Shown: positions 16,234-26,003 of the stretch, in pieces
Layout of the letters: the number at the start of each line of letters is the position of its first letter
Numbering within the stretch: the first letter of the stretch is position 1
Assembly: GCF_026015965.1 (NCBI RefSeq)
Contig: NZ_CP110383.1
Span: 1,615,501-1,679,500, forward strand
Source: Selenomonas sputigena
Lineage (GTDB): Bacteria; Bacillota; Negativicutes; Selenomonadales; Selenomonadaceae
Direction: 5' to 3'
DNA length: 64,000 bases
Notes under the pieces: generated by a model
What the model was told of the DNA's origin: nothing
Database searches by the model: none
What the model saw: only the letters and a program-made list of their open reading frames with translations
Translations under genes and position numbers: made by a program

Positions 16234-16310
16234 GCTCATGTAACTCAGTTGGTTAGAGTGTCACCCTCACATGGTGGAAGTCGGGGGTTCGAGTCCCTCC
16301 ATGAGCACCA
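16234..16310 (+). tRNA. tRNA-Val (anticodon CAC), CCA encoded
   Basis: It folds as a cloverleaf: acceptor GCTCATG/CATGAGC, D-stem ACTC/GAGT, anticodon stem TCACC/GGTGG with loop CTCACAT, variable loop AAGTC, T-arm GGGGG TTCGAGT CCCTC, discriminator A and a genomic CCA. Anticodon CAC reads GUG valine codons. Confidence 0.96.
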
Positions 16311-16318
16311 GAATCTTC

Positions 16319-16348
16319 GCCGCTGCGCCTCGCGCAGCGGCTTTTCTT
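16319..16348 (+). terminator. Terminator after tRNA-Val
   Basis: 10-bp perfect stem GCCGCTGCGC / GCGCAGCGGC with a 3-nt loop, followed by TTTTCTTTT. Confidence 0.88.
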
Positions 16349-16367
16349 TTATATCCGACAGGCTTTG

Positions 16368-17516
16368 CTATCCTTGCGCCGCCCGATAGAGCAGAAGCGC
16401 CTGCCGCACGGTCTGCCTGAGATTGCGGCACGCCGTTTCTTCCTCCATCGCTTCTGCGACCGTCATCGGCAGGTGGAGAATCGGGAAGTAGGCGTCAATG
16501 CCTTCTTCGTTCACCGCCTCGGCATCAGGCAGGGCGCAGCCGCACAGCGCAATCGCCTTGAGTTTCGGACTCTTCATCTTGGCGAGCTTGGCGACGCCGA
16601 CCGGCGCTTTTCCCATCGCGGTCTGCCGATCCATGCGCCCCTCTCCCGTCAGGAGGATGTCTGCGTCCGCAAGCGCCTTCTCTATGCCCAGAGCGTCGAG
16701 CACGAGCGTGATACCGGGCTTCAACTCCGCCTTGAGAAACGAGTGAAAAGCAAAGCCGAGCCCGCCCGCCGCTCCCGCGCCGGGCACCTGTGCACCCTCG
16801 ATGCCAAGTTCCCTTTCCGCCAATCCGGCGAAAGCCCGGATCGCCGCATCCATTTCCTCGACGATCTCAGGCGTCGCCCCCTTCTGCGGACCGTAGACAT
16901 GCGAGCAGCCCAAGGGGCCATAGAGCGGATTCGTCACGTCGCAGGCGACGTGGATGCGGCACTCCTTGAGCGCAGGATGAAGCCCCGCAAGATCAATGCG
17001 CCGCACGGCGGCAACATCGCCGCCCGTCCTTCCCACAACCTTTCCCGCCGCATCGAAAAAGCGTGCGCCGAGCGCCGTGAGCATGCCGAGTCCGCAGTCG
17101 TTCGTCGCACTGCCGCCGATGCCGATGATGAAGTCACGGCAGCCGCGATCGATGGCGGCGAGCATGAGTTCGCCGAGTCCGTACGTCGTCGTACGGCGCG
17201 GATCGCGCTCGTCTTCGGGCACGAGCGGCAATCCTGCCGCATCTGCCATTTCGATGACCGCCGTATGCAACTCGGGCAGGAAGCCGAAGCGGCTCTCGAC
17301 GGGCTTTTCCAAAGGACCCGTGACGGCAAGATGCACGACCTCGCCTGAAAGTCCCTCGACAAGCGCATCGACCGTGCCCTCGCCGCCATCCGCCAGCGGA
17401 AAGACCTCCACCTTGGCCTCGGGAAACACCTCGCGTGCCGCCTGCGCCGCCGTCTCGCCTGCCGTAAGAGAGGAAAGACTTCCCTTGAAAGAATCAATCG
17501 CCACGATGATTTTCAT
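16368..17516 (-). CDS. glxK: Glycerate kinase
   Basis: 382 aa, the usual length for glycerate kinase type 1 (GlxK/GarK), which phosphorylates D-glycerate, normally to 2-phosphoglycerate. Signatures: MKIIVAIDSFKGSLSSLTAG at the start, PLADGGEGTVDAL, FIIGIGGSATNDCGLGMLTA, PGAGAAGGLGFAF and LLTGEGRMDRQTAMGKAPVG. Its ATG lies 16 nt after the PanE-like gene stop, so the two are likely cotranscribed. The ribosome site (GGGA) is weak. Confidence 0.94.
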   Translation of the reverse strand: MKIIVAIDSFKGSLSSLTAGETAAQAAREVFPEAKVEVFPLADGGEGTVDALVEGLSGEVVHLAVTGPLEKPVESRFGFLPELHTAVIEMADAAGLPLVPEDERDPRRTTTYGLGELMLAAIDRGCRDFIIGIGGSATNDCGLGMLTALGARFFDAAGKVVGRTGGDVAAVRRIDLAGLHPALKECRIHVACDVTNPLYGPLGCSHVYGPQKGATPEIVEEMDAAIRAFAGLAERELGIEGAQVPGAGAAGGLGFAFHSFLKAELKPGITLVLDALGIEKALADADILLTGEGRMDRQTAMGKAPVGVAKLAKMKSPKLKAIALCGCALPDAEAVNEEGIDAYFPILHLPMTVAEAMEEETACRNLRQTVRQALLLYRAAQG

Positions 17517-17532
17517 AATTTCCCGTCCCATT

Positions 17533-18459
17533 TCATTTGATGCCCTTCGCCTTGCCCCAGTCGCTGATCTTCTTGTAGAGCGGCACGGGCACATGATAGC
17601 GCTCGCCGAGAGCAACGATGCGGTTCACGAGTCCGTCGAACTCGGAAAGTCCGCCCTTTTCCACATCGCGCTGCATGCTCGTCTTGAGTCCTGGCTCGAA
17701 CGCATCGATGAAGGCGATGCCCGTCGCCACGAGGTCTTTCTCGAAGACAATCCCCATCGCCTTGCCGAGCGCCTCGACCTCACGAATCAGGCCGAGATAT
17801 GTGTCGCGCACCGCGCCCTCCTTCTGAAACGCCTCGCTCGTCGCATCGTGATAAAGCCCTGCCGCGCCCATCGGCGAGACAAAGCCGAACTTCGTCAGCG
17901 CATCGCGGCGGATGTCGAAGCTGTAGTGTCCGCGGATGTCAGCATCCTGCAGGAGCTTTTCGAGCGCCTTTGCCTTCGCCTCCAAGCGTTTATCCTGATC
18001 GGGACGGAAGCCGAAGATCACGCGCAGGATCTTCTGCGGCTGCTCCAATACGCCCGGCGCCTTGAGATTTCCGAAGATGTAGATGCAGCCGTCGAGCACG
18101 GTCAACCCCGGCAAATCCTTCTGCATGACCTCGCCCGTGCCGAAGACGTTCAAGATCGGAATGATGAGCGTATCGGGGCCTGCCGCACGCTTCGCGAACG
18201 CGATGGCGTCGGGAAGCGCGTAGTACTTGCAGCAGACGAAGAGCACATCGGGCGTTTCATCGTAAGCCTCCGCCGTCTGCGCCTTCACGTTCTTGATATG
18301 GAGCGTGCCTCGGTGCGCCGACTCGATCGTCAGACCGTCCTTCTGAAGAGCCTCCAAGTGTCTGCCGCGTGCAATCAGCGTCACATCATGCCCCGCGAGC
18401 GCGAGATAGCCGCCGAGCACCCCGCCCGTGCCACCCGCGCCGAACATCGCAAATTTCAT
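17533..18459 (-). CDS. Ketopantoate reductase family protein (ApbA/PanE)
   Basis: 308 aa. An N-terminal Rossmann domain with FGAGGTGGVLGGYLALAGHD binds NADPH. The C-terminal helical domain carries the Lys/Asn/Glu region of the family (KFGFVSPMGAAG; EVEALGKAMGI). PanE reduces 2-dehydropantoate to pantoate. The window also has panC and panD 40 kb away, but adjacency to glycerate kinase and sequence divergence leave open another 2-hydroxyacid substrate. The start ATG follows GGAGGGAGG. Confidence 0.82.
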   Translation of the reverse strand: MKFAMFGAGGTGGVLGGYLALAGHDVTLIARGRHLEALQKDGLTIESAHRGTLHIKNVKAQTAEAYDETPDVLFVCCKYYALPDAIAFAKRAAGPDTLIIPILNVFGTGEVMQKDLPGLTVLDGCIYIFGNLKAPGVLEQPQKILRVIFGFRPDQDKRLEAKAKALEKLLQDADIRGHYSFDIRRDALTKFGFVSPMGAAGLYHDATSEAFQKEGAVRDTYLGLIREVEALGKAMGIVFEKDLVATGIAFIDAFEPGLKTSMQRDVEKGGLSEFDGLVNRIVALGERYHVPVPLYKKISDWGKAKGIK

Positions 18460-18514
18460 TGTAAATGCCTCCCTCCGTATAGTAGGAACCTGCCTGCAAA
18501 CTCCTTTGATTATA

Positions 18515-19717
18515 TCATAAATCATCCAATAGAAAATCAAGAATATTCACATTGCGGATTCCATTGAAATCCTTGATGTACGACTTGTCCATCGTCAGAA
18601 GCGTCTTCTCGTACTGATCGGGAATCGCGGCAAGGGCACGCAGTTCGCGCTCTCGCGTCACTTCTTCCAGCGCCGTGGCAGCCACTTGGAAATACTGCTT
18701 GCGATCGGTGCGCTGCGCCACGAAATCCACCTCCATCCGCCCGATCTTGCCGACGCCGACCGTATAACCGCGCCGCAGAAGTTCCAAATAGACAATGTTC
18801 TCCAAAATGTGCCCGTAATCGCCGTCGCGAAAGCCCAGCAAAGCGTTGCGGATGCCGTTGTCGACGATATAATATTTCTCCTGCGTCTTCAAATACAGCT
18901 TTCCCTTGATGTCATAACGCGGCGCACGATAAAAGATGAACGCACTCTCCAAGGTGTGCAGATAATTGTCGATGGTATATGTGCTGGCCTTCCTTCCATG
19001 GCTCGTCAGATAACCGCTGATGCGACTGCTCGAAACGGGATTGCCGATATTGTCCGCGAGAAAACGAAGCATATGCGAAAGGAGCGCCGGGTCGCGCACA
19101 GCACTCCTTTCCACGACGTCTTTCAACAAGACCGTATGATAAATCCCCGACAAAAAGAGTTCGATCGTCTCATCCTGCTGCGGCAGCCCGGGAATCGCAG
19201 GCAAGCCGCCGTAGCGCAGGTACTGCGCGAAAGCAGCGTCCCGATCCTTTTCGCCCTCGGGCAGGAAATCCATGTACTCGCGAAAGGACAGCGGCAGCAT
19301 CTGAATCTCCACATAGCGTCCCGCTAGAAGCGTAGATATTTCCGAAGAGAGCAACTTCGCGTTCGACCCCGTGATGTAAATATCGGCGACGCCCTCGACA
19401 AAAAGCGAATTGATCGCCTTTTCCCAATGCTCTACCTGCTGCACTTCATCGAGCAGCAAATACACCTGCTTCTGTGTACCGATTTCTTCCTGCACCCGTC
19501 GATAAAGTTGCCGATAATCGTGAACGTCATCAAACATCATGGACTCGAAATTCATGCGAATCACTTGCTCTTGACGCACACCATCCTGCAATAGCCGCTC
19601 CGCCAGCATGGTGAGCAACGTGGATTTTCCCGCGCGCCTCATGCCTGTGATCACCTTGATGATGGGTTGGCGCACAAATGCGAGCAATCGATCTAAGTAT
19701 AGCTTACGAATAATCAT
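18515..19717 (-). CDS. AAA_14/DUF4143 family ATPase
   Basis: 400 aa. The N-terminal ATPase has Walker A GMRRAGKST, Walker B VYLLLDEVQQVEHWE and sensor ITGSNAKLLSSE. The C-terminal DUF4143 nuclease-like domain has FILENIVYLEL-type sequence (GHILENIVYLELLRRGY) and MEVDFVAQ. This family is widespread, often in multiple copies, with unclear cellular role. The promoter and an overlapping inverted repeat lie directly upstream. Confidence 0.9.
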   Translation of the reverse strand: MIIRKLYLDRLLAFVRQPIIKVITGMRRAGKSTLLTMLAERLLQDGVRQEQVIRMNFESMMFDDVHDYRQLYRRVQEEIGTQKQVYLLLDEVQQVEHWEKAINSLFVEGVADIYITGSNAKLLSSEISTLLAGRYVEIQMLPLSFREYMDFLPEGEKDRDAAFAQYLRYGGLPAIPGLPQQDETIELFLSGIYHTVLLKDVVERSAVRDPALLSHMLRFLADNIGNPVSSSRISGYLTSHGRKASTYTIDNYLHTLESAFIFYRAPRYDIKGKLYLKTQEKYYIVDNGIRNALLGFRDGDYGHILENIVYLELLRRGYTVGVGKIGRMEVDFVAQRTDRKQYFQVAATALEEVTRERELRALAAIPDQYEKTLLTMDKSYIKDFNGIRNVNILDFLLDDL

Positions 19718-19765
19718 GTTTTATCACCTTTTTTCCATTATACTGATAAAACTTTTATTATTCAA
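19718..19765 (-). promoter_or_regulatory. Promoter with an inverted repeat over the ATPase ribosome site
   Basis: On the minus strand: TTGAAT (19765-19760), 17 nt, TATAAT (19742-19737). GTTTTATCA (19718-19726) and TGATAAAAC (19744-19752) form a 9-bp inverted repeat spanning the -10 box and the Shine-Dalgarno, suggesting an operator or an RNA hairpin that blocks translation. Confidence 0.65.
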
Positions 19766-19900
19766 GGTTTTTTTCAATATACTTTAGAAATATGTACCAA
19801 TTTTTCTCCTTGCTCATATTTTCCCTCTTCCTGCCCTTGGGAAAATTCAATTCTTATGGTATAATAAAAGACGATTAGATAATGCAGGGAGGCTTTTGTC

Positions 19901-20335
19901 ATGGGAGAGATACCACAGGCCGCTTGGGTCGTCATATCGATCATCGGTTTTTTCGTCGGTCAGTACGTCGTCATGGCGGTGCTACACCATTTCGGCTATT
20001 CCATCCGCGTGCTTTCCTCAGGGAAGATGAAGAACACGTTCGTGCTGGGCTTCGCCTTCACGATGCTCGCCGCGTGGCTGCCCGTTGCCGTCCTCTGGAT
20101 CTTGGGGCCGCGCTTCGTAGAAGCGACGGGATATCCGCATTCCTTCATCGCGATCACGGCAACGGCGCTGACGATCACACTCCTCTACATCGCGTGCCGC
20201 CGCACGGAAGGCGCTGTAGAGATGGTGGATGAAGAGGAACTTGCCGCCTTCAAGGCGCGGGCAGTCGCGCGCGCGCGCGAAGAGAGGAAGAAGCGTGACG
20301 CCATGATCGCCAAGGTCAGAGCGCTGCAGCGTTGA
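19901..20335 (+). CDS. Conserved-type membrane protein of unknown function
   Basis: 144 aa. Three predicted membrane helices (about residues 8-28, 46-68 and 82-98) and a charged, Arg/Lys/Glu-rich cytoplasmic tail (FKARAVARAREERKKRDAMI). I recognise no family. The ATG follows GGGAGG by 8-9 nt, and a TATAAT at 19860-19865 gives it its own promoter. It is convergent with metY across a shared terminator. Confidence 0.75.
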   Translation: MGEIPQAAWVVISIIGFFVGQYVVMAVLHHFGYSIRVLSSGKMKNTFVLGFAFTMLAAWLPVAVLWILGPRFVEATGYPHSFIAITATALTITLLYIACRRTEGAVEMVDEEELAAFKARAVARAREERKKRDAMIAKVRALQR

Positions 20336-20350
20336 AAACGCACTGCAAAA

Positions 20351-20389
20351 AAATACGGCAGAGGCTTCGCAAAAGCCCCTGCCGTATTT
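20351..20389. terminator. Bidirectional terminator between 19901-20335 and metY
   Basis: 17-bp stem AAATACGGCAGAGGCTT / AAGCCCCTGCCGTATTT with one mismatch and a 5-nt loop. Confidence 0.88.
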
Positions 20390-20397
20390 CCTTTTCA

Positions 20398-21690
20398 TCA
20401 GAGTGCCTTGAATGCCTGCTCCAAATCGTAGAGAATGTCGTCAATATGCTCCGTACCGATGGAAAGGCGGATCGTACCGGGCGCGATGCCGCTCTTTTTC
20501 AATTCCTCCTCATTCATCTGGGAGTGCGTCGTGCTCGCCGGATGGATGACGAGCGACTTCACGTCGGCAACATTGGCAAGCAGGCTGAATACCTTGAGAT
20601 GGTCGATGAACTTCTGCGCCGCCTTGCCGCCGCCCTTGACCTCGAAGGTGAAGATGGAGATGCCGCCCTGCGGGAAGTAGCGTTCGTAGAGCGCATGATC
20701 GGGATGCGAGGCGAGCGAGGGATGGTTGACCTTCTCGACCTGAGGATGTTTCGCGAGATAGTCGACAACCTTCAAGGCGTTCTCCACATGGCGCTCAACG
20801 CGCAAGGAAAGCGTCTCAACGCCCTGCAGCAGGAGGAACGCATTGAACGGCGAGATCGCCGCTCCCGTGTCGCGCAGAAGGAGCGCACGCAAATAAACGG
20901 CGAAAGCGGCGGCACCGACGTCCTTCGCAAAGGAAAGTCCATGGTAGCTCGCGTTCGGCTCAACGAGCCACGGGAAGCGCCCCGATGCCGTCCAGTCGAA
21001 CTTGCCGCTGTCGACGACGATGCCGCCGAGCGTCGTGCCGTGTCCGCCGATGAACTTCGTCGCCGAGTGAACGACGATGTCCGCGCCGTGCTCGATGGGA
21101 CGCAGCTGATACGGCGTCGCAAACGTCGAATCGACGACGAGCGGAATGCCGTGCTTGTGCGCAACGGCGGCTACCGCCTCGATGTCGACGAGGTTCGCAT
21201 TCGGATTGCCGATGGACTCGATGTAGATGACCTGCGTGTTTTCCCGAATTGCCGCCTCGAAGGCCGCCGCGCCGCCTGCCGGATCGACAAACGTCGTCTC
21301 AATGCCGAAATCAGGGAAGGTGTGCGCAAGGAGATTGTAGGTGCCGCCATAGATCGTCGTCTCGGCGACGATGTGCTGCCCCGCATGAACGAGTCCCTGC
21401 AGTGCTGTCGTCACGGCCGCTGCACCCGAGGCAAAGGCGAGCGCCGCGACGCCACCTTCAAGCGCCGCCACGCGCTTTTCGAGCACGTCCTGCGTCGGAT
21501 TCATGAGCCTGCCGTAGACATTGCCCGCATCCTTCAAACTGAAACGATCCGCCGCATGCTGCGAATTGCGGAACACGTACGACGTCGTCTGGTAGATCGG
21601 CACAGCGCGCGAATCCGTCGCCGGATCAGCTTCCTCCTGCCCAACATGGAGCTGCAGGGTTTCAAACTTATACTTTCTCTCGTCGCTCAT
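20398..21690 (-). CDS. metY: O-acetylhomoserine sulfhydrylase (MetY type)
   Basis: 430 aa, Cys/Met-metabolism PLP enzyme family. The PLP-lysine lies in DIVVHSATKFIGGHGTTLGG. Other landmarks are ETLQLHVGQEEADPATDSRA at the start, YGRLMNPTQDVLEKRVAALE and HPASTTHSQMNEEEL. The length and the inserted loops fit O-acetylhomoserine aminocarboxypropyltransferase rather than MetB/MetC. It makes homocysteine directly from sulfide. It is monocistronic, with a clear promoter. Confidence 0.93.
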   Translation of the reverse strand: MSDERKYKFETLQLHVGQEEADPATDSRAVPIYQTTSYVFRNSQHAADRFSLKDAGNVYGRLMNPTQDVLEKRVAALEGGVAALAFASGAAAVTTALQGLVHAGQHIVAETTIYGGTYNLLAHTFPDFGIETTFVDPAGGAAAFEAAIRENTQVIYIESIGNPNANLVDIEAVAAVAHKHGIPLVVDSTFATPYQLRPIEHGADIVVHSATKFIGGHGTTLGGIVVDSGKFDWTASGRFPWLVEPNASYHGLSFAKDVGAAAFAVYLRALLLRDTGAAISPFNAFLLLQGVETLSLRVERHVENALKVVDYLAKHPQVEKVNHPSLASHPDHALYERYFPQGGISIFTFEVKGGGKAAQKFIDHLKVFSLLANVADVKSLVIHPASTTHSQMNEEELKKSGIAPGTIRLSIGTEHIDDILYDLEQAFKAL

Positions 21691-21740
21691 CAAAATCTCC
21701 TCTTTCCTCGGGCTTGCCCGCAATACAAGAAAACATACCT

Positions 21741-21786
21741 GATTCGTAGGTTAGGCTTATTATAGCATAATATCATACTTTGTCAA
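21741..21786 (-). promoter_or_regulatory. metY promoter and downstream inverted repeat
   Basis: Minus strand: TTGACA (21786-21781), 16 nt, TATAAT (21764-21759). Near the start site, AACCT-ACGAATC-AGGTAT has ACCT/AGGT arms and could be a repressor site. I see no SAM riboswitch or T-box in the roughly 60-nt leader. Confidence 0.75.
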
Positions 21787-21884
21787 TAGGTTTTATAAAA
21801 GCTAACAACTCTATGTCCATACAAGAGAAAGAGACGACACATGTATCAAACCGATTCATGTATCGCCTCTTCTATCCTATTTCC

Positions 21885-24800
21885 TTAGAAACGGAAATTC
21901 AACTGTGCCATGACGTTATGACTGTCGGAATCGTCGCTGTGGCGATATTGGTAACCGATTCCCCATGACATCGTCTTGCTTTCAGCATTCACACCGATAC
22001 TGCCGGAGATTGTCGAGTGGTCATAGATATCGTAGTGAACAACGCCCGATGCGCCGTTGACACCCGGAACAGATACGCGCATATCAGCTTCCGTGCCACC
22101 GAGAGCGGCGATGTAGGAAAGGTCGGCGTAGAACTTGTGCGTCCAGTCCTTCGACTTGGAAACACTTTGGATACCGACACCCACGGGAAGCGTCACGAGA
22201 CTCTTGCGACCCGGCTCATAACGGAGTGCCATCTGACCATCGCAATAACCGTCATAAGCTCCCATATCAACGCTTGTCCAACGCAGGCCAATGTGCGGGA
22301 TGATCACTTGATTTCCGCTTGCAATACGCGTTTCATGCGTGACACCGAGCGTAAAGAGATCGAGATCGGCATCGGCAGAAACGAAGCCATCCACCTCGTT
22401 CGTCGCCTTGTAAGCGCCGATATCGAACAGGAGGTTGTTGTTGCCGTTTCGCAGGCCTGCATAAGCATGTACACCGCCCATGCGCAAATCATTATTCTCC
22501 ACCCGGCCTGAGGTCGAACCTTTCACATAGCTCGCCGCAATTCCGCCGCGTAGCTTATTCTTTCCTGCAAAATCGTAACCAATCGTGATACTGTTTGTAT
22601 TACCATCAAAATTGGCATCCATGCCCTCAAGATTAAGTCCATCGACGTTAACGTGACTATGTCCATATTTGACCCATAAACTCTGCGGAACTATTTTATC
22701 GTCCGCATTGAGGAAGGACAGGCGCTGCTGGGCATCTGAGGCAAGATCGAAGACAGAACGCGTCGCCATATAGGAAACACCTGCCGCCTCGGCAGGCTGC
22801 ACACCTGCATTGGCGACTACATCAGAGTAGCGAGGATTGGTGGCAACCGAGACAAATTTTCTGGCGCCAGCATAGTAAGGGCTTGTGCTCGATGTAACCG
22901 CCGATACGGCATCAACGATATTAGTAACAGCACGATTTCCCTGCGGCATTGCCTCGACAGCAGCCACGCGCCGGAAAACCAACTTATCCGCATCGGCTGC
23001 TTCTGTGCTGAAACGATAATTCTTCGGCAGGATGACATTCTCCTCACGTGGCTTCGTCAACCAGTTATTTACTGTTGGATCAGCATTTTTGATCGTAGTA
23101 CCGTTGATAATATTGTACGCGATTCCCGGTGTGAGTATACCCGTCAGCTGCAAGCGCGAAGTCGGATCGACGGATATGGTCGTCGTTTCCGTGCCAGTGA
23201 CAAGTGAGTTGGAAGGACCTGTAAACGCAGCGGCATCGGCGATCAAGAGCGACTTTGCCTTGAACGTGATATTTCCCGCTGTCGCGAGGTCAGCCAAAGC
23301 AGTGCCTGTCGCAAGGGAGCCGTCGACTTTGACACCGCCCGTCGCATTGATCTTGAGTTGCTTACCGAGGTAGAGCGCCGCCGTAATCCCTTGTTCACCC
23401 CACGTTTTTCCTGACTTCTCGAAAGCCTCTTCAGCGACTGTTTCATTGTCAGCACCGAGCGAAGCTACAGAGTTGCGTCCAACGGTCAAACGGTAGTCAA
23501 GCTCAGCACTTGGATTGACGAATTTGGAAGCATTTTCGATATGGTTTGGCGCATTATTAATCCAATTCGGGTCGAGGAATACATCGGCATTCGTAAGCTT
23601 TGATCCTTGAGCGAGGAGCAGTTTACCAGCGTTATCATTATTACCAATATTGATTTTTACACCATCATCGGCATTGACCACAGTATCGTATATGCTTCCT
23701 TCGATATCGAGCGTAGCATTCTTTTCCAGCGTAATGCCGTTTTTCACCTTGAGTAGTGCATCTTTGTCAACTGTCACACTCGTATTTTCCTTCGCTTGAA
23801 CAGAGCGCACTGTTTGCTGCCCACTCACAACTTTCAATTTCGCCTTCGAAGCACCTATGCCCGCTTCACTGGCAGCGAGCGAGATATCGGCATTTGTATT
23901 GCCGATGAGCGACTTGTCGCCACGCCCGAGTGTCAGCGTGCCGCCACTCTCTATATCAACAGATACGCTCGTCGCAGCATCATCAGACGGCGTGCTGCCG
24001 CTGACCGTGATGAAGTCACCGCTCGCATCCTTATAGCCGAGGTTTAGCGTCGAACTGTTAGCGACGGTGATTTTATGCGGCTTCGTCGCATCCGTGAAGT
24101 CAATGGTCTGGATATGGTGTGTCTTGCCTGCCGCCGTCTGGATGTTCTGCTCCGTCGTGTGCGCAGCAGGTGGTGCGCTCGAAGCAGCAGCGTCCGTGCC
24201 CAGTGCATCAGACCACTGCGCATACTGCAAAGACTTCCTTGCACCGTTCCACATCTCAACCGTCGCATTCGAACTTTGCGCCTGAATGATCCCCTTTGCC
24301 TTTTCGAGGTACACATCGTTGTAGAAGCTGTCATCGAGCACAAGTCTGCCGCCGTTGATCGTGACATTATCGGTAAAGTTTTTGCGCAGGCTCTCGGGAT
24401 TTTCATTCGTTCCCACGGCATTAAGGCCCTTTGTAAAAAAGAGCTTGGATTTCCCCATGAGCGTGCCGTTGGGATTCAGCTGAATGGGGGCTTTATTCCC
24501 CGCTGCCTTCTCCTGGAAGTCGGAATCTCCCACCATGTGCAAAGTGGCATGCGTTTGCATCCCCGTGCCATACTTTTCGGTATTCTCGGGCGCAACAATA
24601 TCACCGGGCGCGACCGTGACGTTGAAGCGTCCCTGTCCGCTCTTAAAGTTCTTCGGCTCCGCTTCGATCGTGCCGTTGATGAGGTCGATATTGCCGCTCT
24701 CAAGATGGAACGTCACATCCTTCAGATCAGCAACAGCATCCGTATCCTGCACCGTATTTTGGATGGCACCCGAACCTTTTCTCCAATCGGGCGAGCCAAA

Positions 24801-26003
24801 ATTCAATGTGATGGAGCCGCCCTCACTTCCCTTCGGCCCCGCACCTGCTCCGACAGCAAGATCCAGCTGTTTTATCTTGTCGCCATCTTTGAGATCAAGA
24901 GTCGTCCAACTATAACCCCGATCGCGGATCCTCAGGATGCCGTCCTTTTTGATGTCAGAAGCTGTGAAATGTTCATGATGAAAATATTTTATGTCCCAAG
25001 GCTGCGGAATACCGTCCTTCACGGGGCGTTGGGTAGCCACATGGCGGATGCTTTTCTTCTCACCCAAAATCGTACGGATTGTAATCTCTCGGTCCTTAAG
25101 CAAATCGCTCGCCTTGAGGAGATACTCGTCATTGTGATGCAAGTCATTAAGGGCAAGCGTACCGCCGTTGAAATCGAGAGCATTTTGGGCGTCGTCGCGC
25201 ATCGCCTCGGGATTTTCCTGTTTGCCGTCATCTCCGAGCCCCTTTTGAAAAATCAAGGAGGAGGGCACCTCAAGCGTGCCTGTCTTATTCACATGGATAA
25301 AACGACTTCCAAAATATGGATTACCTGCTTCATCCTGCCAGTTACCATTAAACTTTGAATCCGAATCGGCGACGAGTTTCAGCGTGGCGTGCGTCTTTTC
25401 CAGAGCCGTACCTATTTCATTGGGATTATCCTCCGGTCGAGCTCCGATATCGAAGTCGCCGTGACCTTGACCTCCATAGATATTCTCGGGGCGGGCAATG
25501 ATCGTGCCGTTATAGTGGTGGAAACCGCCTCGATCCGCTTTGAAGATCACATTCGTCATATCCGCGACGGCAGTCGTATCCTTAAGACCGCTTGGATCAT
25601 TCGCGGCAATTTTCTCATAGTCGGCACCGAAGCTGAATGTCATTTCACCGCCTTCGTTAGAAACGGTCACATTTCCATTTGCATCGATGTTCTTATCACT
25701 TGTCCTGAGTTCCATGGCATTCGCTTTGTCACCATCTGCCAGATCAACGGAAATCCATCCCTGACCGACGACGCGAGCCTGCTTTATGCCCTCTTGATTA
25801 AGCCTGTTGACAGTCACACGGCTAGGGCTTCCTTCTTTATTCGTTTCTCTGTAATCGACAAACACCTTGCCTTCTGCCAGCGCCTGCTTGTACTCGTCGA
25901 GCGTCATCGCCGAGGCGTCGTTCGCTGTCAGCATGCCTGTCATGGAGCCGGCGGCTAACCCTGCCAGGACGGCGCGCGCAATCCTTTGTTCCTTTCGCTT
26001 CAC
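21885..26003 (-). CDS. Large autotransporter (type V secretion), beta-barrel C-terminus
   Basis: About 1,372 aa. Signal peptide: a basic start, then VLAGLAAGSMTGMLTANDASA. The passenger begins with two tandem modules of about 230 residues (roughly 70-300 and 385-620), each ending in a ...LIFQKGL / LFFTKGL ... NGGTL-type unit, followed by beta-helix-like repeats (~680-1,000). The autotransporter barrel is about residues 1,100-1,372 (VKYGHSHVNVDG; GGIAASYVKGSTSG) and ends NVMAQLNFRF with the C-terminal Phe of outer-membrane proteins. It is surface exposed or secreted; its ligand is unknown. GTG 26003 (AAGGAG 9 nt upstream) is preferred; ATG 26012 or 26054 are alternatives. Confidence 0.9.
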   Translation of the reverse strand: MKRKEQRIARAVLAGLAAGSMTGMLTANDASAMTLDEYKQALAEGKVFVDYRETNKEGSPSRVTVNRLNQEGIKQARVVGQGWISVDLADGDKANAMELRTSDKNIDANGNVTVSNEGGEMTFSFGADYEKIAANDPSGLKDTTAVADMTNVIFKADRGGFHHYNGTIIARPENIYGGQGHGDFDIGARPEDNPNEIGTALEKTHATLKLVADSDSKFNGNWQDEAGNPYFGSRFIHVNKTGTLEVPSSLIFQKGLGDDGKQENPEAMRDDAQNALDFNGGTLALNDLHHNDEYLLKASDLLKDREITIRTILGEKKSIRHVATQRPVKDGIPQPWDIKYFHHEHFTASDIKKDGILRIRDRGYSWTTLDLKDGDKIKQLDLAVGAGAGPKGSEGGSITLNFGSPDWRKGSGAIQNTVQDTDAVADLKDVTFHLESGNIDLINGTIEAEPKNFKSGQGRFNVTVAPGDIVAPENTEKYGTGMQTHATLHMVGDSDFQEKAAGNKAPIQLNPNGTLMGKSKLFFTKGLNAVGTNENPESLRKNFTDNVTINGGRLVLDDSFYNDVYLEKAKGIIQAQSSNATVEMWNGARKSLQYAQWSDALGTDAAASSAPPAAHTTEQNIQTAAGKTHHIQTIDFTDATKPHKITVANSSTLNLGYKDASGDFITVSGSTPSDDAATSVSVDIESGGTLTLGRGDKSLIGNTNADISLAASEAGIGASKAKLKVVSGQQTVRSVQAKENTSVTVDKDALLKVKNGITLEKNATLDIEGSIYDTVVNADDGVKINIGNNDNAGKLLLAQGSKLTNADVFLDPNWINNAPNHIENASKFVNPSAELDYRLTVGRNSVASLGADNETVAEEAFEKSGKTWGEQGITAALYLGKQLKINATGGVKVDGSLATGTALADLATAGNITFKAKSLLIADAAAFTGPSNSLVTGTETTTISVDPTSRLQLTGILTPGIAYNIINGTTIKNADPTVNNWLTKPREENVILPKNYRFSTEAADADKLVFRRVAAVEAMPQGNRAVTNIVDAVSAVTSSTSPYYAGARKFVSVATNPRYSDVVANAGVQPAEAAGVSYMATRSVFDLASDAQQRLSFLNADDKIVPQSLWVKYGHSHVNVDGLNLEGMDANFDGNTNSITIGYDFAGKNKLRGGIAASYVKGSTSGRVENNDLRMGGVHAYAGLRNGNNNLLFDIGAYKATNEVDGFVSADADLDLFTLGVTHETRIASGNQVIIPHIGLRWTSVDMGAYDGYCDGQMALRYEPGRKSLVTLPVGVGIQSVSKSKDWTHKFYADLSYIAALGGTEADMRVSVPGVNGASGVVHYDIYDHSTISGSIGVNAESKTMSWGIGYQYRHSDDSDSHNVMAQLNFRF

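Noticed and set aside
21691-21790. SAM riboswitch or T-box upstream of metY
   Set aside because: The leader is only about 60 nt and has none of the conserved elements.
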